Shown here piece by piece: positions 45,870-56,126 of a stretch of DNA of 64,000 nt (positions are counted from its first letter, which is position 1; every line of letters begins with the position of its first letter). The DNA is from Megasphaera micronuciformis F0359. GTDB taxonomy: Bacteria > Bacillota > Negativicutes > Veillonellales > Megasphaeraceae. Location of the stretch: contig NZ_GL538208.1 of assembly GCF_000165735.1 (NCBI RefSeq), positions 296,682 to 360,681 of the forward strand, given 5' to 3'. The translations under genes and the position numbers were made by a program. Below the pieces are notes generated by a model. The model saw only the letters and a program-made list of their open reading frames with translations, had not been told where the DNA came from and ran no database searches.

Positions 45870-46309
45870 TGAACGAACGCTTTACGCCTGAAGAAAAGAA
45901 GGAATTGCAAGAAACGTTGGCACGGATTTATAAAAGTACGCCTTATTTTCAAACGTTGCCGTGTCGCGTTATAGACTTCGACAGGGGAGAAGTAAGAATT
46001 GATTTTCCCGTAGAAGAACGGTTTTGCACGGCCGACGGTACGGCATCAGCCGGACTGATGACGGCCTTTTGCGATACACTCATGGGATTTTCCAGCCGAA
46101 CTTGCGGCTACCGCATAACAACGCTGGAAATTAACATGAATTACGTACGACATGCTCGTGTAGGTGAATTGTTACACGGTATGGGTACGGTTGTGAATAT
46201 AGGGGAAGATACGCTGTTGACGGAAGCGGTTATTCACGATGATGAAGGCCGACTTGTAGTTAAGAGCCGAGCTTCTTTTTATATTCTTGAAAAACCTGAA
46301 AAACAGTAG
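45869..46309 (+). CDS. Hotdog-fold thioesterase 2
   Basis: This second 146-residue hotdog domain has CTADGTASAGLMTAFCDTLMG and TTLEINMNYVRHARVGELLHG, the usual PaaI/YbgC-like pattern. It shares only the fold with its neighbour, so the two may form a heteromer or act on different chain lengths. It starts within the stop of the preceding gene (TAATG). An acyl-CoA dehydrogenase follows after 26 bp. Confidence 0.82.
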   Translation: MNERFTPEEKKELQETLARIYKSTPYFQTLPCRVIDFDRGEVRIDFPVEERFCTADGTASAGLMTAFCDTLMGFSSRTCGYRITTLEINMNYVRHARVGELLHGMGTVVNIGEDTLLTEAVIHDDEGRLVVKSRASFYILEKPEKQ

Positions 46310-46335
46310 TCATTGACGGAAGGTTGGGTAACGAC

Positions 46336-47475
46336 ATGGATTTTGCTTACAACGACGAACAACTGGATATTATCAAAGTCGTACGTGATTTGGTAGAAAA
46401 AGAAATCAAACCGTATGCTTTGGAAATGGACGAAACGGAAAAGCTTCATGAAGGTTTGTTGGAAAAATTGGCAGCACAGGGCCTTTTGGGCGTAGCTATT
46501 CCCGAAGAATTCGGCGGTGCCGGCTTGGATGCCGTTACCATTGCCGCTATTTATGAAGAACTCGGTAAAGGGTGCGCCGGCGTAGCTACGACGGTTGCAG
46601 CCAATGCTTTGGCCTCGTACCCCGTTATCATTGCCGGGAACGATGATCAGAAAAAGCGTTATTTCGATATTATTAATGACGACCACTTGGCGGCTTTTGC
46701 TTTGACCGAGCCGGGAACGGGTTCCGATGCGGGCTCCGTATCGACCCAGGCTACGAAAACGGAAGATGGCAAGGGCTATATCTTAAACGGCACGAAGTGC
46801 TTCATTACTAACGGCGCTTTGGCCGAAGTTTTCGTCGTCTTCGCCAATACGCGTAAGGGCGGCGGTGTTCGCGGCTTGACAGCCTTTATAGTCAAGAAGG
46901 GCACACCGGGCTTTTCGGTAGGCAAGGCCGAAAATAAGATGGGTATTCGTGCGTCCAACACGACGGAACTTATTTTCCAGGATTGCTTCGTACCCATGGA
47001 AGATCGCCTCGGCCGTGAAGGTCAGGGCTTCCGTATTGCCATGAATACGCTTGATGCGGCTCGTCCCTTTGTAGGTGCCGTATCGGTCGGTATTGCCGAA
47101 GCGGCTTTCCGCGCTTGCACGGAATATGCTAAGGTACGTGTACAATTCGACAAGCCTATCGCTTCTTTCCAAATGGTCCAGGCTATGATTGCCGATATGG
47201 CGATGAAGGTTGAAGGTGCTCGCCTTTTAGTTCAACGCGCTTGCTGGATGAAGGATCAGGGCATGGATTTCAGCCGTGAAGCGGCTATTGCCAAGTGCAA
47301 TGCTTCGGATGTAGCCATGCAGGTTACGACGGATGCCGTACAGGTTATGGGCGGCTACGGATATATTAAAGAATATCCCGTAGAAAAGTATATGCGTGAC
47401 GCTAAAATTATGCAGATCTACGAAGGCACAAACCAGATCCAAAGATTGGTTATTGCAAATAAGACGCTCTATTGA
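46336..47475 (+). CDS. Acyl-CoA dehydrogenase, probable butyryl-CoA dehydrogenase
   Basis: This FAD enzyme of 379 residues catalyses the reversible alpha-beta desaturation of acyl-CoA. FALTEPGTGSDAGSV is the FAD/substrate segment and YGYIKEYPVEKYMRDAKI the second family signature. The catalytic Glu is expected in IYEGTNQIQRLVIA near 366. Similarity pattern and length fit short-chain (butyryl-CoA) dehydrogenases of anaerobes. No etfAB is adjacent. ATG 46336 is preferred over TTG 46324 because GGAAGG abuts the latter. Confidence 0.88.
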   Translation: MDFAYNDEQLDIIKVVRDLVEKEIKPYALEMDETEKLHEGLLEKLAAQGLLGVAIPEEFGGAGLDAVTIAAIYEELGKGCAGVATTVAANALASYPVIIAGNDDQKKRYFDIINDDHLAAFALTEPGTGSDAGSVSTQATKTEDGKGYILNGTKCFITNGALAEVFVVFANTRKGGGVRGLTAFIVKKGTPGFSVGKAENKMGIRASNTTELIFQDCFVPMEDRLGREGQGFRIAMNTLDAARPFVGAVSVGIAEAAFRACTEYAKVRVQFDKPIASFQMVQAMIADMAMKVEGARLLVQRACWMKDQGMDFSREAAIAKCNASDVAMQVTTDAVQVMGGYGYIKEYPVEKYMRDAKIMQIYEGTNQIQRLVIANKTLY

Positions 47476-47481
47476 TACAAT
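47453..47481 (+). promoter_or_regulatory. Candidate promoter of the pheST T-box leader, overlapping the preceding gene end
   Basis: TTGCAA (47453-47458), 17 bp, TACAAT (47476-47481). The -35 lies inside the last codons of the acyl-CoA dehydrogenase gene. Confidence 0.6.
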
Positions 47482-47489
47482 AAATGCAT

Positions 47490-47715
47490 TAACACATAAG
47501 TAGCTATGACGAAGACAGCATATAACAATAAGACGTGTACAGGAAACGACATCACCGATTGAGAGTGTCGTGCGTCCGGTTTTATGATTCCCTTCGGAGC
47601 TTCCGGTTGAAATTGTAGTAGGCCGGGCGGGTCTTCCCGTTATAGGAGAGCAAAGTCATAATTAGGGTGGTACCGCGAGACCTTCGCCCCTTTGGGGTGA
47701 AGGTCCGTTTTTTAT
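47490..47715 (+). promoter_or_regulatory. T-box riboswitch leader of pheST
   Basis: The T-box sequence AGGGTGGTACCGCG (47664-47677) is a near-perfect consensus. It is followed by terminator stem GACCTTCGCCCC / GGGGTGAAGGTC and T6. The preceding segment folds into stem I and III-like parts (GCTTCCGGTTG, then CGGGCGGGTCTTCCCG). tRNA-Phe is the likely ligand because pheS and pheT follow. The start of the RNA is set from the promoter and is approximate. Confidence 0.92.
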
Positions 47716-47732
47716 TATGCAGGAGGTATACG

Positions 47733-48758
47733 ATGATTACAGACAGAATCGAAGAGATTAAGGCGGCCGTCAACGAACAGTTGAAAAAAAGCAGTGCCTT
47801 ACAGGATGTACAGGATATTCGTGTCAAGTATTTAGGTAAAAAGGGCGAACTTACGTCTCTTATGAAGAGCTTGAAAGATTTGTCGGCAGAAGAACGTCCG
47901 AAAGTCGGCCAGGCTGTCAATTCGGCACGCGAAGTAATTGAAGGTTACTTGAATACCAAGACGGAAGAATTGAAAGCCGCCGTATTGGCAGCTAAAATCG
48001 AGTCGGAACGCATTGATATCACTTTGCCGGGCAGACAACCGATTACAGGTCATGAACATCCTCTCCATAAAATTCGCCGTGAAATGGAACAGGCCTTCCT
48101 GCACATGGGCTTTTCTATTGTGGAAGGTCCCGAAATTGAAGACGATTACTATAACTTCCAATGTCTCAATTTCCCTGATGACCATCCGGCACGGGATATG
48201 CAAGACTCCATGTACATAACAGATAAAATCCTCCTGCGTACTCATACATCGCCCATGCAGGCACGTACTTTACAGGCTCACGAACCGAACGAACCGGTTA
48301 AGGTTATCGTCCCCGGTAAGGTATATCGTTGGGACTATGATGCTACTCACTCGCCCGTATTCCATCAAATGGAAGGGCTTATTGTAGATGAACATATTCG
48401 TTTCTCCGACTTGAAAGGCATGTTGGAAGACTTTTTGCGTGAAATATTCGGACCGCAGACGAAGGTGCGTTTCCGTGCCAGCTTCTTCCCCTTTACAGAA
48501 CCCAGTGCGGAAGTGGATATTTCCTGTGTTATGTGCGGCGGTGAAGGATGCCGCGTATGCTCTCACACGGGGTGGCTTGAAATCCTCGGTTGCGGGATGG
48601 TTCACCCGAACGTATTGCGCCTGAACGGTTACGATCCCGACAAAGTCAACGGCTTTGCTTTCGGGATGGGTGTAGAACGTATTGCCATGTTAAAGTACGG
48701 AATCGACGACTTGCGCCTGTTCTACGAAAACGATATGCGTTTCTTGAATCAGTTTTAG
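47733..48758 (+). CDS. pheS: Phenylalanyl-tRNA synthetase alpha subunit
   Basis: PheS is the catalytic subunit of the alpha2beta2 enzyme. The N-terminal coiled coil is followed by the class II core: motif 2 around PGKVYRWDYDATHSPVFHQMEG, and motif 3 at GFAFGMGVERIAMLKYGI. HPLHKIRREMEQAFLHMGF is motif 1. From ATG 47733 after AGGAGG the protein has 341 residues, as usual. pheT follows after 12 bp under the same T-box. Confidence 0.96.
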   Translation: MITDRIEEIKAAVNEQLKKSSALQDVQDIRVKYLGKKGELTSLMKSLKDLSAEERPKVGQAVNSAREVIEGYLNTKTEELKAAVLAAKIESERIDITLPGRQPITGHEHPLHKIRREMEQAFLHMGFSIVEGPEIEDDYYNFQCLNFPDDHPARDMQDSMYITDKILLRTHTSPMQARTLQAHEPNEPVKVIVPGKVYRWDYDATHSPVFHQMEGLIVDEHIRFSDLKGMLEDFLREIFGPQTKVRFRASFFPFTEPSAEVDISCVMCGGEGCRVCSHTGWLEILGCGMVHPNVLRLNGYDPDKVNGFAFGMGVERIAMLKYGIDDLRLFYENDMRFLNQF

Positions 48759-48770
48759 GAGGTACGGAAG

Positions 48771-51197
48771 ATGAAAAGTTCATTCGAATGGATGCAAGAT
48801 TATGTAACTATAGATAAAAGCCGCACACCTCAAGAATTTGCCGATGTTTTGACCATTGCCGGCATTCCTGTAGAACAGGTGGAATATTGGGGCGAAGATA
48901 TACAAAATGTCATTACAGGTAAGATTACAAAAATCGTGCCGCATCCCAATGCGGATAAGCTCGTTATTTGCACTCTTAATATGGGAGATAAGGAACTGAC
49001 CATCGTTACGGGCGCTACGAATGTACGGGAAGGACAAATCGTGCCTGTTGCCGTACACGGAGCTCATTTACCCGGCGGTGTGAAAATTAAAAAGTCGAAG
49101 CTCCGCGGTGAAACGTCGGAAGGTATGCTTTGTTCGGCTCATGAATTGGGATTGGACGACAGTCTTCTCTTACCGGAAGAACGGTCGGGGATCTGGATTT
49201 TACCGGAAGATACACCTGTGGGCGTTGATGCCGTAGCTCAGACGGGGTTGCGTGATGTCGTATATGAATACGAATTGACACCGAACCGGGCCGATTGCTT
49301 CAGCATGGTGGGCTTAAGCCGTGAATTTGCCGTGTTGTCCCGACAGGAAGCCAAGTTGCCGCAAGTAGAAGTACAAGAAGGCAGTGAAAAGATTGACGGG
49401 AAATTGAAGGTAACCATTGACGATTCGGAACTGTGTGCTCGCTATGCGGCCCGCATGTTTTATAACGTCAAGGTGGGCAAGTCGCCGTTTTGGATGCAGC
49501 AACGGTTGCGTAAAGCCGGCGTTCGTCCTATTAACAATGTCGTCGACGTAACGAATTATGTCATGATTGAATTCGGCATTCCCTTACATGCATACGATTA
49601 CGATAAGTTGGCCGGACATGAACTCATTGCCAGAAGAGCAAAGAAGGGCGAAAAGATTACGACCTTGGATCAGGTTGAACGGCAACTGACGGAAAATATG
49701 CTGGTCATTGCCGACGCTGAAAAGGCAAGCTGTGTTGCCGGTGTTATGGGCGGCTTTGATTCGGAAGTAACGGAAGAAACGACAACGGTTGTCTTGGAAT
49801 GTGCATCTTTTAAGGGTTCTTCCATTCGTAAGACCGGCCGTGCTTTAGGGCTTCGTTCCGAAGCGTCGGCTCGTTTTGAACGAGGCCTCGATTCGGAAGG
49901 GTGTGTACACTCCCTTAACCGGGCGGCTCAGTTGTTGCAACAAATGGGGGCTTGCGAAGTAGCGGCCGGCGTTATTGATGAATATGTACGTCCTCAGGAA
50001 GTTCGCCGCATCGACTTTACAGCACAGCGAGTCAATGACTTCCTCGGTACGGATATTTCGGAAGAAAATATGATTTCCATCTTGGCAACCTTGGGCTTTA
50101 CGACGGAAAAACACGACAAGGTATTGACGGCTGTTGTACCGACATGGCGTATCGACTGCACGGAAATGCCCGATATTGCAGAAGAAGTAGCTCGTATTTA
50201 CGGATATGAGAACATTCAATCCACCCGTCCTCTCAGTAATATTTCGGAAGGCCAGGAAGGATTTGAACATGCCGTTCGGGAACATATTTCGTCCGTCTTG
50301 AGTCGCAGCGGTTTGAATGAAACGGTAACGTTCAGCTTTATGAGTGCCGATTCGCTGAAAAAACTCCTCTTTAAAGAAGACGATGCTCATTATCAGGCCG
50401 TGCCTATATTGAATCCCATTACGGAAGAATTCCCTCTTATGAGAACAACCTTGCTTCCGTCTTTGATGGACGTACTTGTACGCAATCAGGCGGTAAAAAA
50501 TGACCGCGTGGCTATTTATGAAATTGCATCTACGTATCGTCCCAAGAGTCTTCCCGTTACGGAATTGGTTGATGAAAACAGAGAAATTACGGGCCTTTTA
50601 TACGGGAATCGAACACAGGCAAGCTGGCCGTATAAAGCGGAAGGATTTGATTTCTACGACGTAAAAGGTTTGATGGAAGCCGTTCTGACAAGCTTGGGCA
50701 TTCATGCACAGTTGCGGGCCTCCGATTATGCCCCCTTACACCCCGGTAAGGCGGCTGAATATGTTGTAGGCGACACGGTTCTTTGCCGTTTCGGCGAACT
50801 TCATCCGCAGTGCGTCGACAACTACGATGTTGCGGGCCCCGTATATGTCTTTGAAATGTACTTGAAGGACCTCTTGCCTTTAATCAACCTCATTCCCGAT
50901 TATCACAAGGTAGGCAAGTTCCCGGCTCTTACCCGTGACTTGGCCGTACTCGTTCCGGTCAGTGCCAAGCATGCCGACTTGCTGAATATTATTCGAGAAA
51001 AAGGCGGTCAGTATTTAGAAGGCGTACATCTCTTCGACGTATATTCAGGAGAACAGGTTCCTCGCGGTTTTGTAAGCCTTGCTTTCGCCTTGACCTTCCG
51101 TTCTGCTGAAGGGACCTTGTCCGATGCGGATATTCAACAACCCGTTACGGACATTCTTGAAGAATTACAAGAAAAAGCCGGGGCAAAACTTCGTTAG
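48771..51197 (+). CDS. pheT: Phenylalanyl-tRNA synthetase beta subunit
   Basis: This 808-residue bacterial-length beta subunit has an N-terminal EMAP/OB tRNA-binding domain ([18 protein letters not shown]), B3/B4 editing domain ([14 protein letters not shown], then [22 protein letters not shown]), B5 domain, and a C-terminal ferredoxin-like anticodon-binding domain ([17 protein letters not shown]). Normal in all parts seen. Confidence 0.96.
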   Translation: MKSSFEWMQDYVTIDKSRTPQEFADVLTIAGIPVEQVEYWGEDIQNVITGKITKIVPHPNADKLVICTLNMGDKELTIVTGATNVREGQIVPVAVHGAHLPGGVKIKKSKLRGETSEGMLCSAHELGLDDSLLLPEERSGIWILPEDTPVGVDAVAQTGLRDVVYEYELTPNRADCFSMVGLSREFAVLSRQEAKLPQVEVQEGSEKIDGKLKVTIDDSELCARYAARMFYNVKVGKSPFWMQQRLRKAGVRPINNVVDVTNYVMIEFGIPLHAYDYDKLAGHELIARRAKKGEKITTLDQVERQLTENMLVIADAEKASCVAGVMGGFDSEVTEETTTVVLECASFKGSSIRKTGRALGLRSEASARFERGLDSEGCVHSLNRAAQLLQQMGACEVAAGVIDEYVRPQEVRRIDFTAQRVNDFLGTDISEENMISILATLGFTTEKHDKVLTAVVPTWRIDCTEMPDIAEEVARIYGYENIQSTRPLSNISEGQEGFEHAVREHISSVLSRSGLNETVTFSFMSADSLKKLLFKEDDAHYQAVPILNPITEEFPLMRTTLLPSLMDVLVRNQAVKNDRVAIYEIASTYRPKSLPVTELVDENREITGLLYGNRTQASWPYKAEGFDFYDVKGLMEAVLTSLGIHAQLRASDYAPLHPGKAAEYVVGDTVLCRFGELHPQCVDNYDVAGPVYVFEMYLKDLLPLINLIPDYHKVGKFPALTRDLAVLVPVSAKHADLLNIIREKGGQYLEGVHLFDVYSGEQVPRGFVSLAFALTFRSAEGTLSDADIQQPVTDILEELQEKAGAKLR

Positions 51198-51218
51198 CCT
51201 TATTTTGCATAATAACAA

Positions 51219-51248
51219 CAAGGCTCTGCCTTTACAGGCAGAGCCTTG
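51219..51248 (+). terminator. Hairpin after pheT
   Basis: 13-bp perfect stem CAAGGCTCTGCCT / AGGCAGAGCCTTG with loop TTAC. The T run is poor (TAGTGT), so it may be a weak terminator or mainly an RNA 3' end stabiliser. Its loop also carries part of the next -35 box. Confidence 0.65.
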
Positions 51249-51258
51249 TAGTGTATAA
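51230..51258 (+). promoter_or_regulatory. Promoter of rpsO embedded in the pheT hairpin
   Basis: TTTACA (51230-51235), 17 bp, TATAAT (51253-51258). The roughly 85-base leader before rpsO can form GCACCGGGTGT-like pairings with ACACGCAGTGC. This leader could hold an S15 autoregulation site. Confidence 0.6.
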
Positions 51259-51346
51259 TAAGCCATGTCGTACGGGCACCGGGTGTATCGATCACTCCGA
51301 CGAACACGCAGTGCTTGGTGAATTTTATATTACAGGAGGAATTACA

Positions 51347-51613
51347 ATGTTAAGCGTAGAAGAAAAACAAGCTATTGTTGCCAAATTCGGCACAAACGAA
51401 AAAGACACGGGGTCTCCGGAAGTACAGATCGCGCTCCTTACGAGCCGTATCCTTTATTTGACGGACCACCTTCGCAGTCATAAAAAGGACCATGCGTCCC
51501 GTCGCGGTTTGTTGAAACTTGTCGGCCAGCGCCGTAACTTACTTGCATACTTGCAAAAACATGACTTGGAACGTTACCGTGCTATTCTCGAAAAACTCAA
51601 CCTGCGTAAATAA
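51347..51613 (+). CDS. rpsO: Ribosomal protein S15
   Basis: This 88-residue S15 binds the central domain of 16S r[25 protein letters not shown] and [21 protein letters not shown] are the family blocks. ATG 51347 follows ACAGGAGGAATTACA. It lies directly before pnp, the usual bacterial order. Confidence 0.98.
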   Translation: MLSVEEKQAIVAKFGTNEKDTGSPEVQIALLTSRILYLTDHLRSHKKDHASRRGLLKLVGQRRNLLAYLQKHDLERYRAILEKLNLRK

Positions 51614-51623
51614 TTGCACGAAC

Positions 51624-51659
51624 TGAGGCTGATGTATAGACACATCAGCCTCTTTTTTG
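51624..51659 (+). terminator. Terminator between rpsO and pnp
   Basis: GAGGCTGATGT / ACATCAGCCTC (11 bp) with a 6-base loop and T6. Confidence 0.88.
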
Positions 51660-51685
51660 GATAGTAGATATAAGGAGGAAAGGGA

Positions 51686-53839
51686 ATGGAAGAAAAAATA
51701 TTCCAAATGGATTTTGCCGGTCGACCTCTTACCGTGGAAGTCGGTAAATTGGCAAAACAGTCTAGCGGTGCCGCTTTGGTACGTTACGGCGATACGGCCG
51801 TTTTCGTTTCGGCAACAGGATCGAAAGAAGCACGTGAAGATGCGGATTTCTTCCCCTTAACTGTAGACTATGAAGAAAAAATGTATGCTGTTGGCAAGAT
51901 TCCCGGCGGCTTTATAAAAAGAGAAGGCAAACCGCCTGAATCGGCGACCTTGTTTGCTCGCCTTATTGACCGCCCTATTCGGCCCTTGTTCCCGAAAACG
52001 TATCGTCACGACGTACATGTTGTAGCCTATGACTTTGCAGTCGACCATGATAACGCTCCGGAAATTGCGGCTATGATCGGTGCATCCGTCGCCTTATGCA
52101 TGTCTCACATTCCCTTTGCGGGTCCGATTGCAGGCGTTCGTGTCGGTCGTATAGACGGCAACTTTATTATTAACCCCACAGTGGAACAGAGTGAAAAGAG
52201 CGACATGGATATTGTCGTAGCTGGCACAAAAGACGCTATTCTCATGGTTGAAGGCGGCGCTAAAGAAGTACCGGAAAGCGATATTCTCGATGCTATCATG
52301 TTTGCTCATGAAGAAATTCGCAAGGTCGTTGAATTCCAGCTGTCTTTCCTCGATGAAATCAGCGTACCGAAGCAGGAATTTGTTGAAAAAGAACTGCCTG
52401 CAGATATTGTGGAAGCTATTCATACCTATGGCGAAGCCAAGATGAAGGAAGCTATTTTCGATGCCGATAAGATGGCTCGTGAAGAAAAGATGAATGCCGT
52501 TGAAGCGGATATTTACGAACACTTTGCCGACATTTATCCGGATAATCAGGCCGATGTGGCAACGATTACACAGAAGATGATTAAAGAAATCGTTCGTCAC
52601 ATGATTGCTGTCGACAAGATTCGTCCCGACGGCCGTAAGGTTAACGAAGTTCGCCCCGTATCATGTGAAGTAGGACTCTTCAAGCGTACTCACGGCACGG
52701 GTCTGTTTACGCGCGGACAAACACAGATTCTGAGTTTTGCTACCTTGGCACCCTTGTCGGAAGCTCAGCATATCGACGGTGTCGGTACGGAAACGGAACG
52801 CCGTTACATGCACCATTACAACTTCCCGTCCTTTAGCGTCGGTGAAACTCGTTCTTCCCGCGGTCCGGGTCGTCGTGAAATAGGTCACGGTAAGTTGGCC
52901 GAACGGGCTCTTACTCAGGTGATGCCGTCGGAAGAAGAGTTCCCGTACGCTATTCGCGTCGTGTCGGAAGTTCTCGAATCCAACGGTTCCAGCTCTATGG
53001 GCAGCGTTTGCGGCAGTACGTTGGCGCTTATGGATGCGGGCGTTCCCATTAAGGCTCCCGTTTCGGGCGTAGCTATGGGGCTTGTAACGAAGGATGACGA
53101 CTTCACGATTTTGACGGATATTCAAGGCATGGAAGATGCTTTGGGTGATATGGACTTCAAGGTAGCCGGCACGACAAAGGGCGTTACGGCTATTCAAATG
53201 GATATTAAAATCAAAGGCCTCAGTCGTGAAATCCTTGATACGGCTTTGAAACAGGCTCATGAAGGACGCCTTCATATTATGGATAAGATGTTGGCGGTCC
53301 TCGACGCACCGCGTAAGGAATTATCTCCCTATGCACCGCGTATTATTACCATGCAGGTACATCCCGACAAGATTCGTGATATCATCGGGCCGGGCGGCAA
53401 GATGATTAAACAGATTACGGAAGAAACGGGTGCCAAAATCGACATTGACGATACGGGACTCGTATACATCGCTTCCGTAGACGGAGAAGGCGGGGCTAAG
53501 GCCAAGGAATGGATTGAAAATCTGACGAAGGACGTAGAAGTCGGCGAAACGTATGTCGGCAAGGTTACGCGCCTTATGGCCTTCGGTGCCTTTGTAGAAG
53601 TTCTGCCCGGTAAAGAAGGCTTGGTTCATATTTCCCAGCTTGCGACGGAACGGGTGGAAAAGGTAGAAGACGTTGTCAACGTAGGCGATGAAATTGTCGT
53701 TAAATGCGTGGAAATCGACAGTCAGGGACGCATTAACCTGTCCCGTAAGGTCGTATTGACGGGCGAAGACGGCGACTTCAAGAGTCGTGATCGCGGCGAC
53801 AGAGGCAATCGCGGTCACAGAGACGGTCATCGGAGATAA
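51686..53839 (+). CDS. pnp: Polyribonucleotide nucleotidyltransferase (PNPase)
   Basis: This 717-residue trimeric 3'-5' phosphorolytic exoribonuclease has two RNase PH-like domains ([19 protein letters not shown] near 37, then [20 protein letters not shown] near 330). They are joined by an alpha domain, followed by KH ([20 protein letters not shown]) and S1 ([21 protein letters not shown]) domains. A short Arg/Asp/Gly-rich tail ([18 protein letters not shown]) ends it. Its stop overlaps dut. Confidence 0.97.
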   Translation: MEEKIFQMDFAGRPLTVEVGKLAKQSSGAALVRYGDTAVFVSATGSKEAREDADFFPLTVDYEEKMYAVGKIPGGFIKREGKPPESATLFARLIDRPIRPLFPKTYRHDVHVVAYDFAVDHDNAPEIAAMIGASVALCMSHIPFAGPIAGVRVGRIDGNFIINPTVEQSEKSDMDIVVAGTKDAILMVEGGAKEVPESDILDAIMFAHEEIRKVVEFQLSFLDEISVPKQEFVEKELPADIVEAIHTYGEAKMKEAIFDADKMAREEKMNAVEADIYEHFADIYPDNQADVATITQKMIKEIVRHMIAVDKIRPDGRKVNEVRPVSCEVGLFKRTHGTGLFTRGQTQILSFATLAPLSEAQHIDGVGTETERRYMHHYNFPSFSVGETRSSRGPGRREIGHGKLAERALTQVMPSEEEFPYAIRVVSEVLESNGSSSMGSVCGSTLALMDAGVPIKAPVSGVAMGLVTKDDDFTILTDIQGMEDALGDMDFKVAGTTKGVTAIQMDIKIKGLSREILDTALKQAHEGRLHIMDKMLAVLDAPRKELSPYAPRIITMQVHPDKIRDIIGPGGKMIKQITEETGAKIDIDDTGLVYIASVDGEGGAKAKEWIENLTKDVEVGETYVGKVTRLMAFGAFVEVLPGKEGLVHISQLATERVEKVEDVVNVGDEIVVKCVEIDSQGRINLSRKVVLTGEDGDFKSRDRGDRGNRGHRDGHRR

Positions 53840-54288
53840 TGATGAGACAGCGCGGATTTGAAATCGTTTCGGCTTATGCTGGACAAGGTATCCACATACC
53901 GTCCCGGAAGACGGCTAAAAGTGCGGGCTATGATTTGGAAGCGGCAGAAACGAAGGTCTTGGCACCTCATGCCGTAACCGTCGTTCCTACGGGTCTTAAG
54001 GCCTATATGGGCGATGACGAATATCTGTCCGTCTTTATTCGCTCATCCTTGGCCTTTAAAAAAGGACTCATGCTTGCTAACAGCACGGGCATTGTGGATA
54101 GCGATTACTATAATAACCCCGACAATGAAGGGCATATTATGATTGCCTACTACAACACGGGTGATACGCCCTATACGGTTGAAAAGGGTGATCGTATAGG
54201 TCAGGGGATTTTTATGAAATACTTAACGGTCGATGAAGACGCCGCATCGGGAATGCGGACGGGCGGCATCGGCAGTACAGGTAAATAA
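53839..54288 (+). CDS. dut: dUTP diphosphatase
   Basis: This trimeric dUTPase hydrolyses dUTP to dUMP. Motif 1 is SAGYDLEA, motif 2 includes IRSSLAFKKGL, motif 3 is GIVDSDYYN, motif 4 is EKGDRIGQ, and motif 5 is RTGGIGSTGK at the C-terminus. The length is 149 residues. The ATG overlaps the pnp stop (TAATGATG), so either of two adjacent ATG codons may be used. Confidence 0.95.
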   Translation: MMRQRGFEIVSAYAGQGIHIPSRKTAKSAGYDLEAAETKVLAPHAVTVVPTGLKAYMGDDEYLSVFIRSSLAFKKGLMLANSTGIVDSDYYNNPDNEGHIMIAYYNTGDTPYTVEKGDRIGQGIFMKYLTVDEDAASGMRTGGIGSTGK

Positions 54289-54298
54289 GTTAGCGGAA

Positions 54299-54345
54299 AG
54301 AGGCACTCTACTGTATAATAACAGTGTAGTGCCTTTTTTGTATTG
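54299..54345 (+). terminator. Terminator of rpsO-pnp-dut region
   Basis: AGGCACTCTACTGT / ACAGTGTAGTGCCT (14 pairs, one mismatch and one G-T) with loop ATAATA, and T6. Confidence 0.85.
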
Positions 54346-54360
54346 TAAAGGGGGAGACAC

Positions 54361-54906
54361 ATGAGTATCAGTACGGAAAAAATGATAGACAGTCAAGATA
54401 TTTTTAAAGGACATGTATTGCATCTGACTTTGGATACAGTACGTATTAACGATACAGATCAGACTTCGACGCGAGAAGTGGTACGTCACAAAGGGGCTTG
54501 TGCCATTTTGCCGATTACGCCGGAGGGAAAGATCATTCTCGTGCGCCAGTATCGGTATGCACCGGATGAGGTACTCTTGGAAATTCCGGCGGGGAAAATA
54601 GACAGTAAGGAAGAAAATCCTTTGCATTGTGCAGCTCGTGAGCTGGAAGAAGAAGCGGGCGTTACGGGTGAGCTTATTCCTTTGGGACATGTGTATACGT
54701 CACCGGGTTTTTCGGATGAATGTCTCTACTTATATGCGGCACGGAATCTGAAAAAAGGGACTCAGCATTTGGATGAAGATGAATTTATGAATATTGAATA
54801 TTACACGCCTGAAGAAGTGGAAAAGATGATTGACAATAATGAAATCGTCGACTCGAAGACCATTGCCTGCTTCTTCAAGGCTCGTAAGTACATGCTCGGA
54901 AAATAA
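54361..54906 (+). CDS. Nudix hydrolase, ADP-ribose pyrophosphatase type
   Basis: This 181-residue protein has the full Nudix box (GKIDSKEENPLHCAARELEE, then EAGV), with the catalytic Glu ladder near residues 80-102. VRQYRYAPDEVLLEIPAGK before it is typical of ADP-ribose pyrophosphatases (NudF-like), as is the following Pro-Gly segment TSPGFSDE. It would remove ADP-ribose. RBS AAGGGGGAG. It precedes deoB by 17 bp. Confidence 0.92.
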   Translation: MSISTEKMIDSQDIFKGHVLHLTLDTVRINDTDQTSTREVVRHKGACAILPITPEGKIILVRQYRYAPDEVLLEIPAGKIDSKEENPLHCAARELEEEAGVTGELIPLGHVYTSPGFSDECLYLYAARNLKKGTQHLDEDEFMNIEYYTPEEVEKMIDNNEIVDSKTIACFFKARKYMLGK

Positions 54907-54923
54907 GCGGGCAGGGGGACATT

Positions 54924-56105
54924 ATGAAACGTTTTAAAAGAATAATTGTCATCGTAACGGACAGTGTCGGTGCCGGCGGAGCTCCCGATGCCGAACGCTT
55001 CGGTGATGAAGGAGCCGATACGTTAAAGCATATTGATGAAGCCGTGCCGGGTGGTCTTAAGATACCGAATCTGCGCCGCCTCGGTTGGGAAAAGGCGACA
55101 CACATTCATCCTGAAGGCGTGAAAATCATCGGTTCGTACGGACGTATGAGAGAAATCTCCAACGGCAAGGATACGACGAGCGGCCACTGGGAATTTATGG
55201 GAAATCCCGTGGAAAATCCTTTCCCCGTCTTTTACGACGCCTTCCCGCAAGACTTACTGGATGCGTTTACGAAACAAACGGGCCATGGATGGCTCGGTAA
55301 CGAAGTGGCGTCGGGAACGGAAATTATTGCTCGCCTCGGTCCTGAACATATACAGACGAAAAAGCCCATTGTCTATACATCGGCAGACAGTGTCTTTCAG
55401 ATTGCGGCTCATACGGATGTCATTCCCCTGGAAGAACTCTACCGTATTTGCGAAGTGACACGTAAGGAAGTATGCGTAGGGCCGTACGAAGTGGGGCGTG
55501 TTATTGCCCGTCCCTTTGTGGGAGAACCGGGGAATTTCGTGCGTACGGGAGATCGTCAAGATTACAGTCGTCTGCCGGAGCGGAAAATGGTCTTTTCCTA
55601 TTTAAAAGAAAATGGATATAAAGTCATCGGCGTCGGTAAAATCGGTGATATTTATGCTCATATCGACCTTACGGAAAGTTATCATACGGCAAATAATCGG
55701 GAAGATATGGATTTTCTTATTCGCGAATTGAAAAGGCATCGAGACAAGGAAGGCTTGCTTATGGCCAACTTTGTCGACTTCGACAGTATGTACGGTCATC
55801 GGCGCAATGCTCAAGGATATGCACAGTGCCTGGAAGACTTCGATGCCATGTTAGGAGAACTCTTACCCTTGTTGCAAGATGACGAACTCTTGATGATTAC
55901 GTCCGATCACGGCAACGATCCGACTATGTCGGGTACGGACCATACGCGAGAAGAGGTTCCTCTCGTTGCGTACAGTCCGGGCCTTACGGAAAGTACGGAT
56001 TTGGGAACGCGCAAGACCTTTGCCGACTTGGGTCAAACGATTATGGATAACTTTGATGCGGGCAAGTTGCCTTTCGGCACTTCTTTTTTGAATGACTTGA
56101 AATAG
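54924..56105 (+). CDS. deoB: Phosphopentomutase
   Basis: DeoB interconverts ribose/deoxyribose 1- and 5-phosphates. The alkaline phosphatase-like metal sites are visible: IVTDSVGAGGAPDA at the start, GKDTTSGHWEFMG with the phosphorylated Thr, and MITSDHGNDPTMSGTDHTRE at the end. The length is 393 residues. It is followed by a pyrimidine nucleoside phosphorylase, giving a nucleoside salvage pair. deoC is not present here. Confidence 0.95.
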   Translation: MKRFKRIIVIVTDSVGAGGAPDAERFGDEGADTLKHIDEAVPGGLKIPNLRRLGWEKATHIHPEGVKIIGSYGRMREISNGKDTTSGHWEFMGNPVENPFPVFYDAFPQDLLDAFTKQTGHGWLGNEVASGTEIIARLGPEHIQTKKPIVYTSADSVFQIAAHTDVIPLEELYRICEVTRKEVCVGPYEVGRVIARPFVGEPGNFVRTGDRQDYSRLPERKMVFSYLKENGYKVIGVGKIGDIYAHIDLTESYHTANNREDMDFLIRELKRHRDKEGLLMANFVDFDSMYGHRRNAQGYAQCLEDFDAMLGELLPLLQDDELLMITSDHGNDPTMSGTDHTREEVPLVAYSPGLTESTDLGTRKTFADLGQTIMDNFDAGKLPFGTSFLNDLK

Positions 56106-56126
56106 TAACCGGAGGAGGGACGGACT

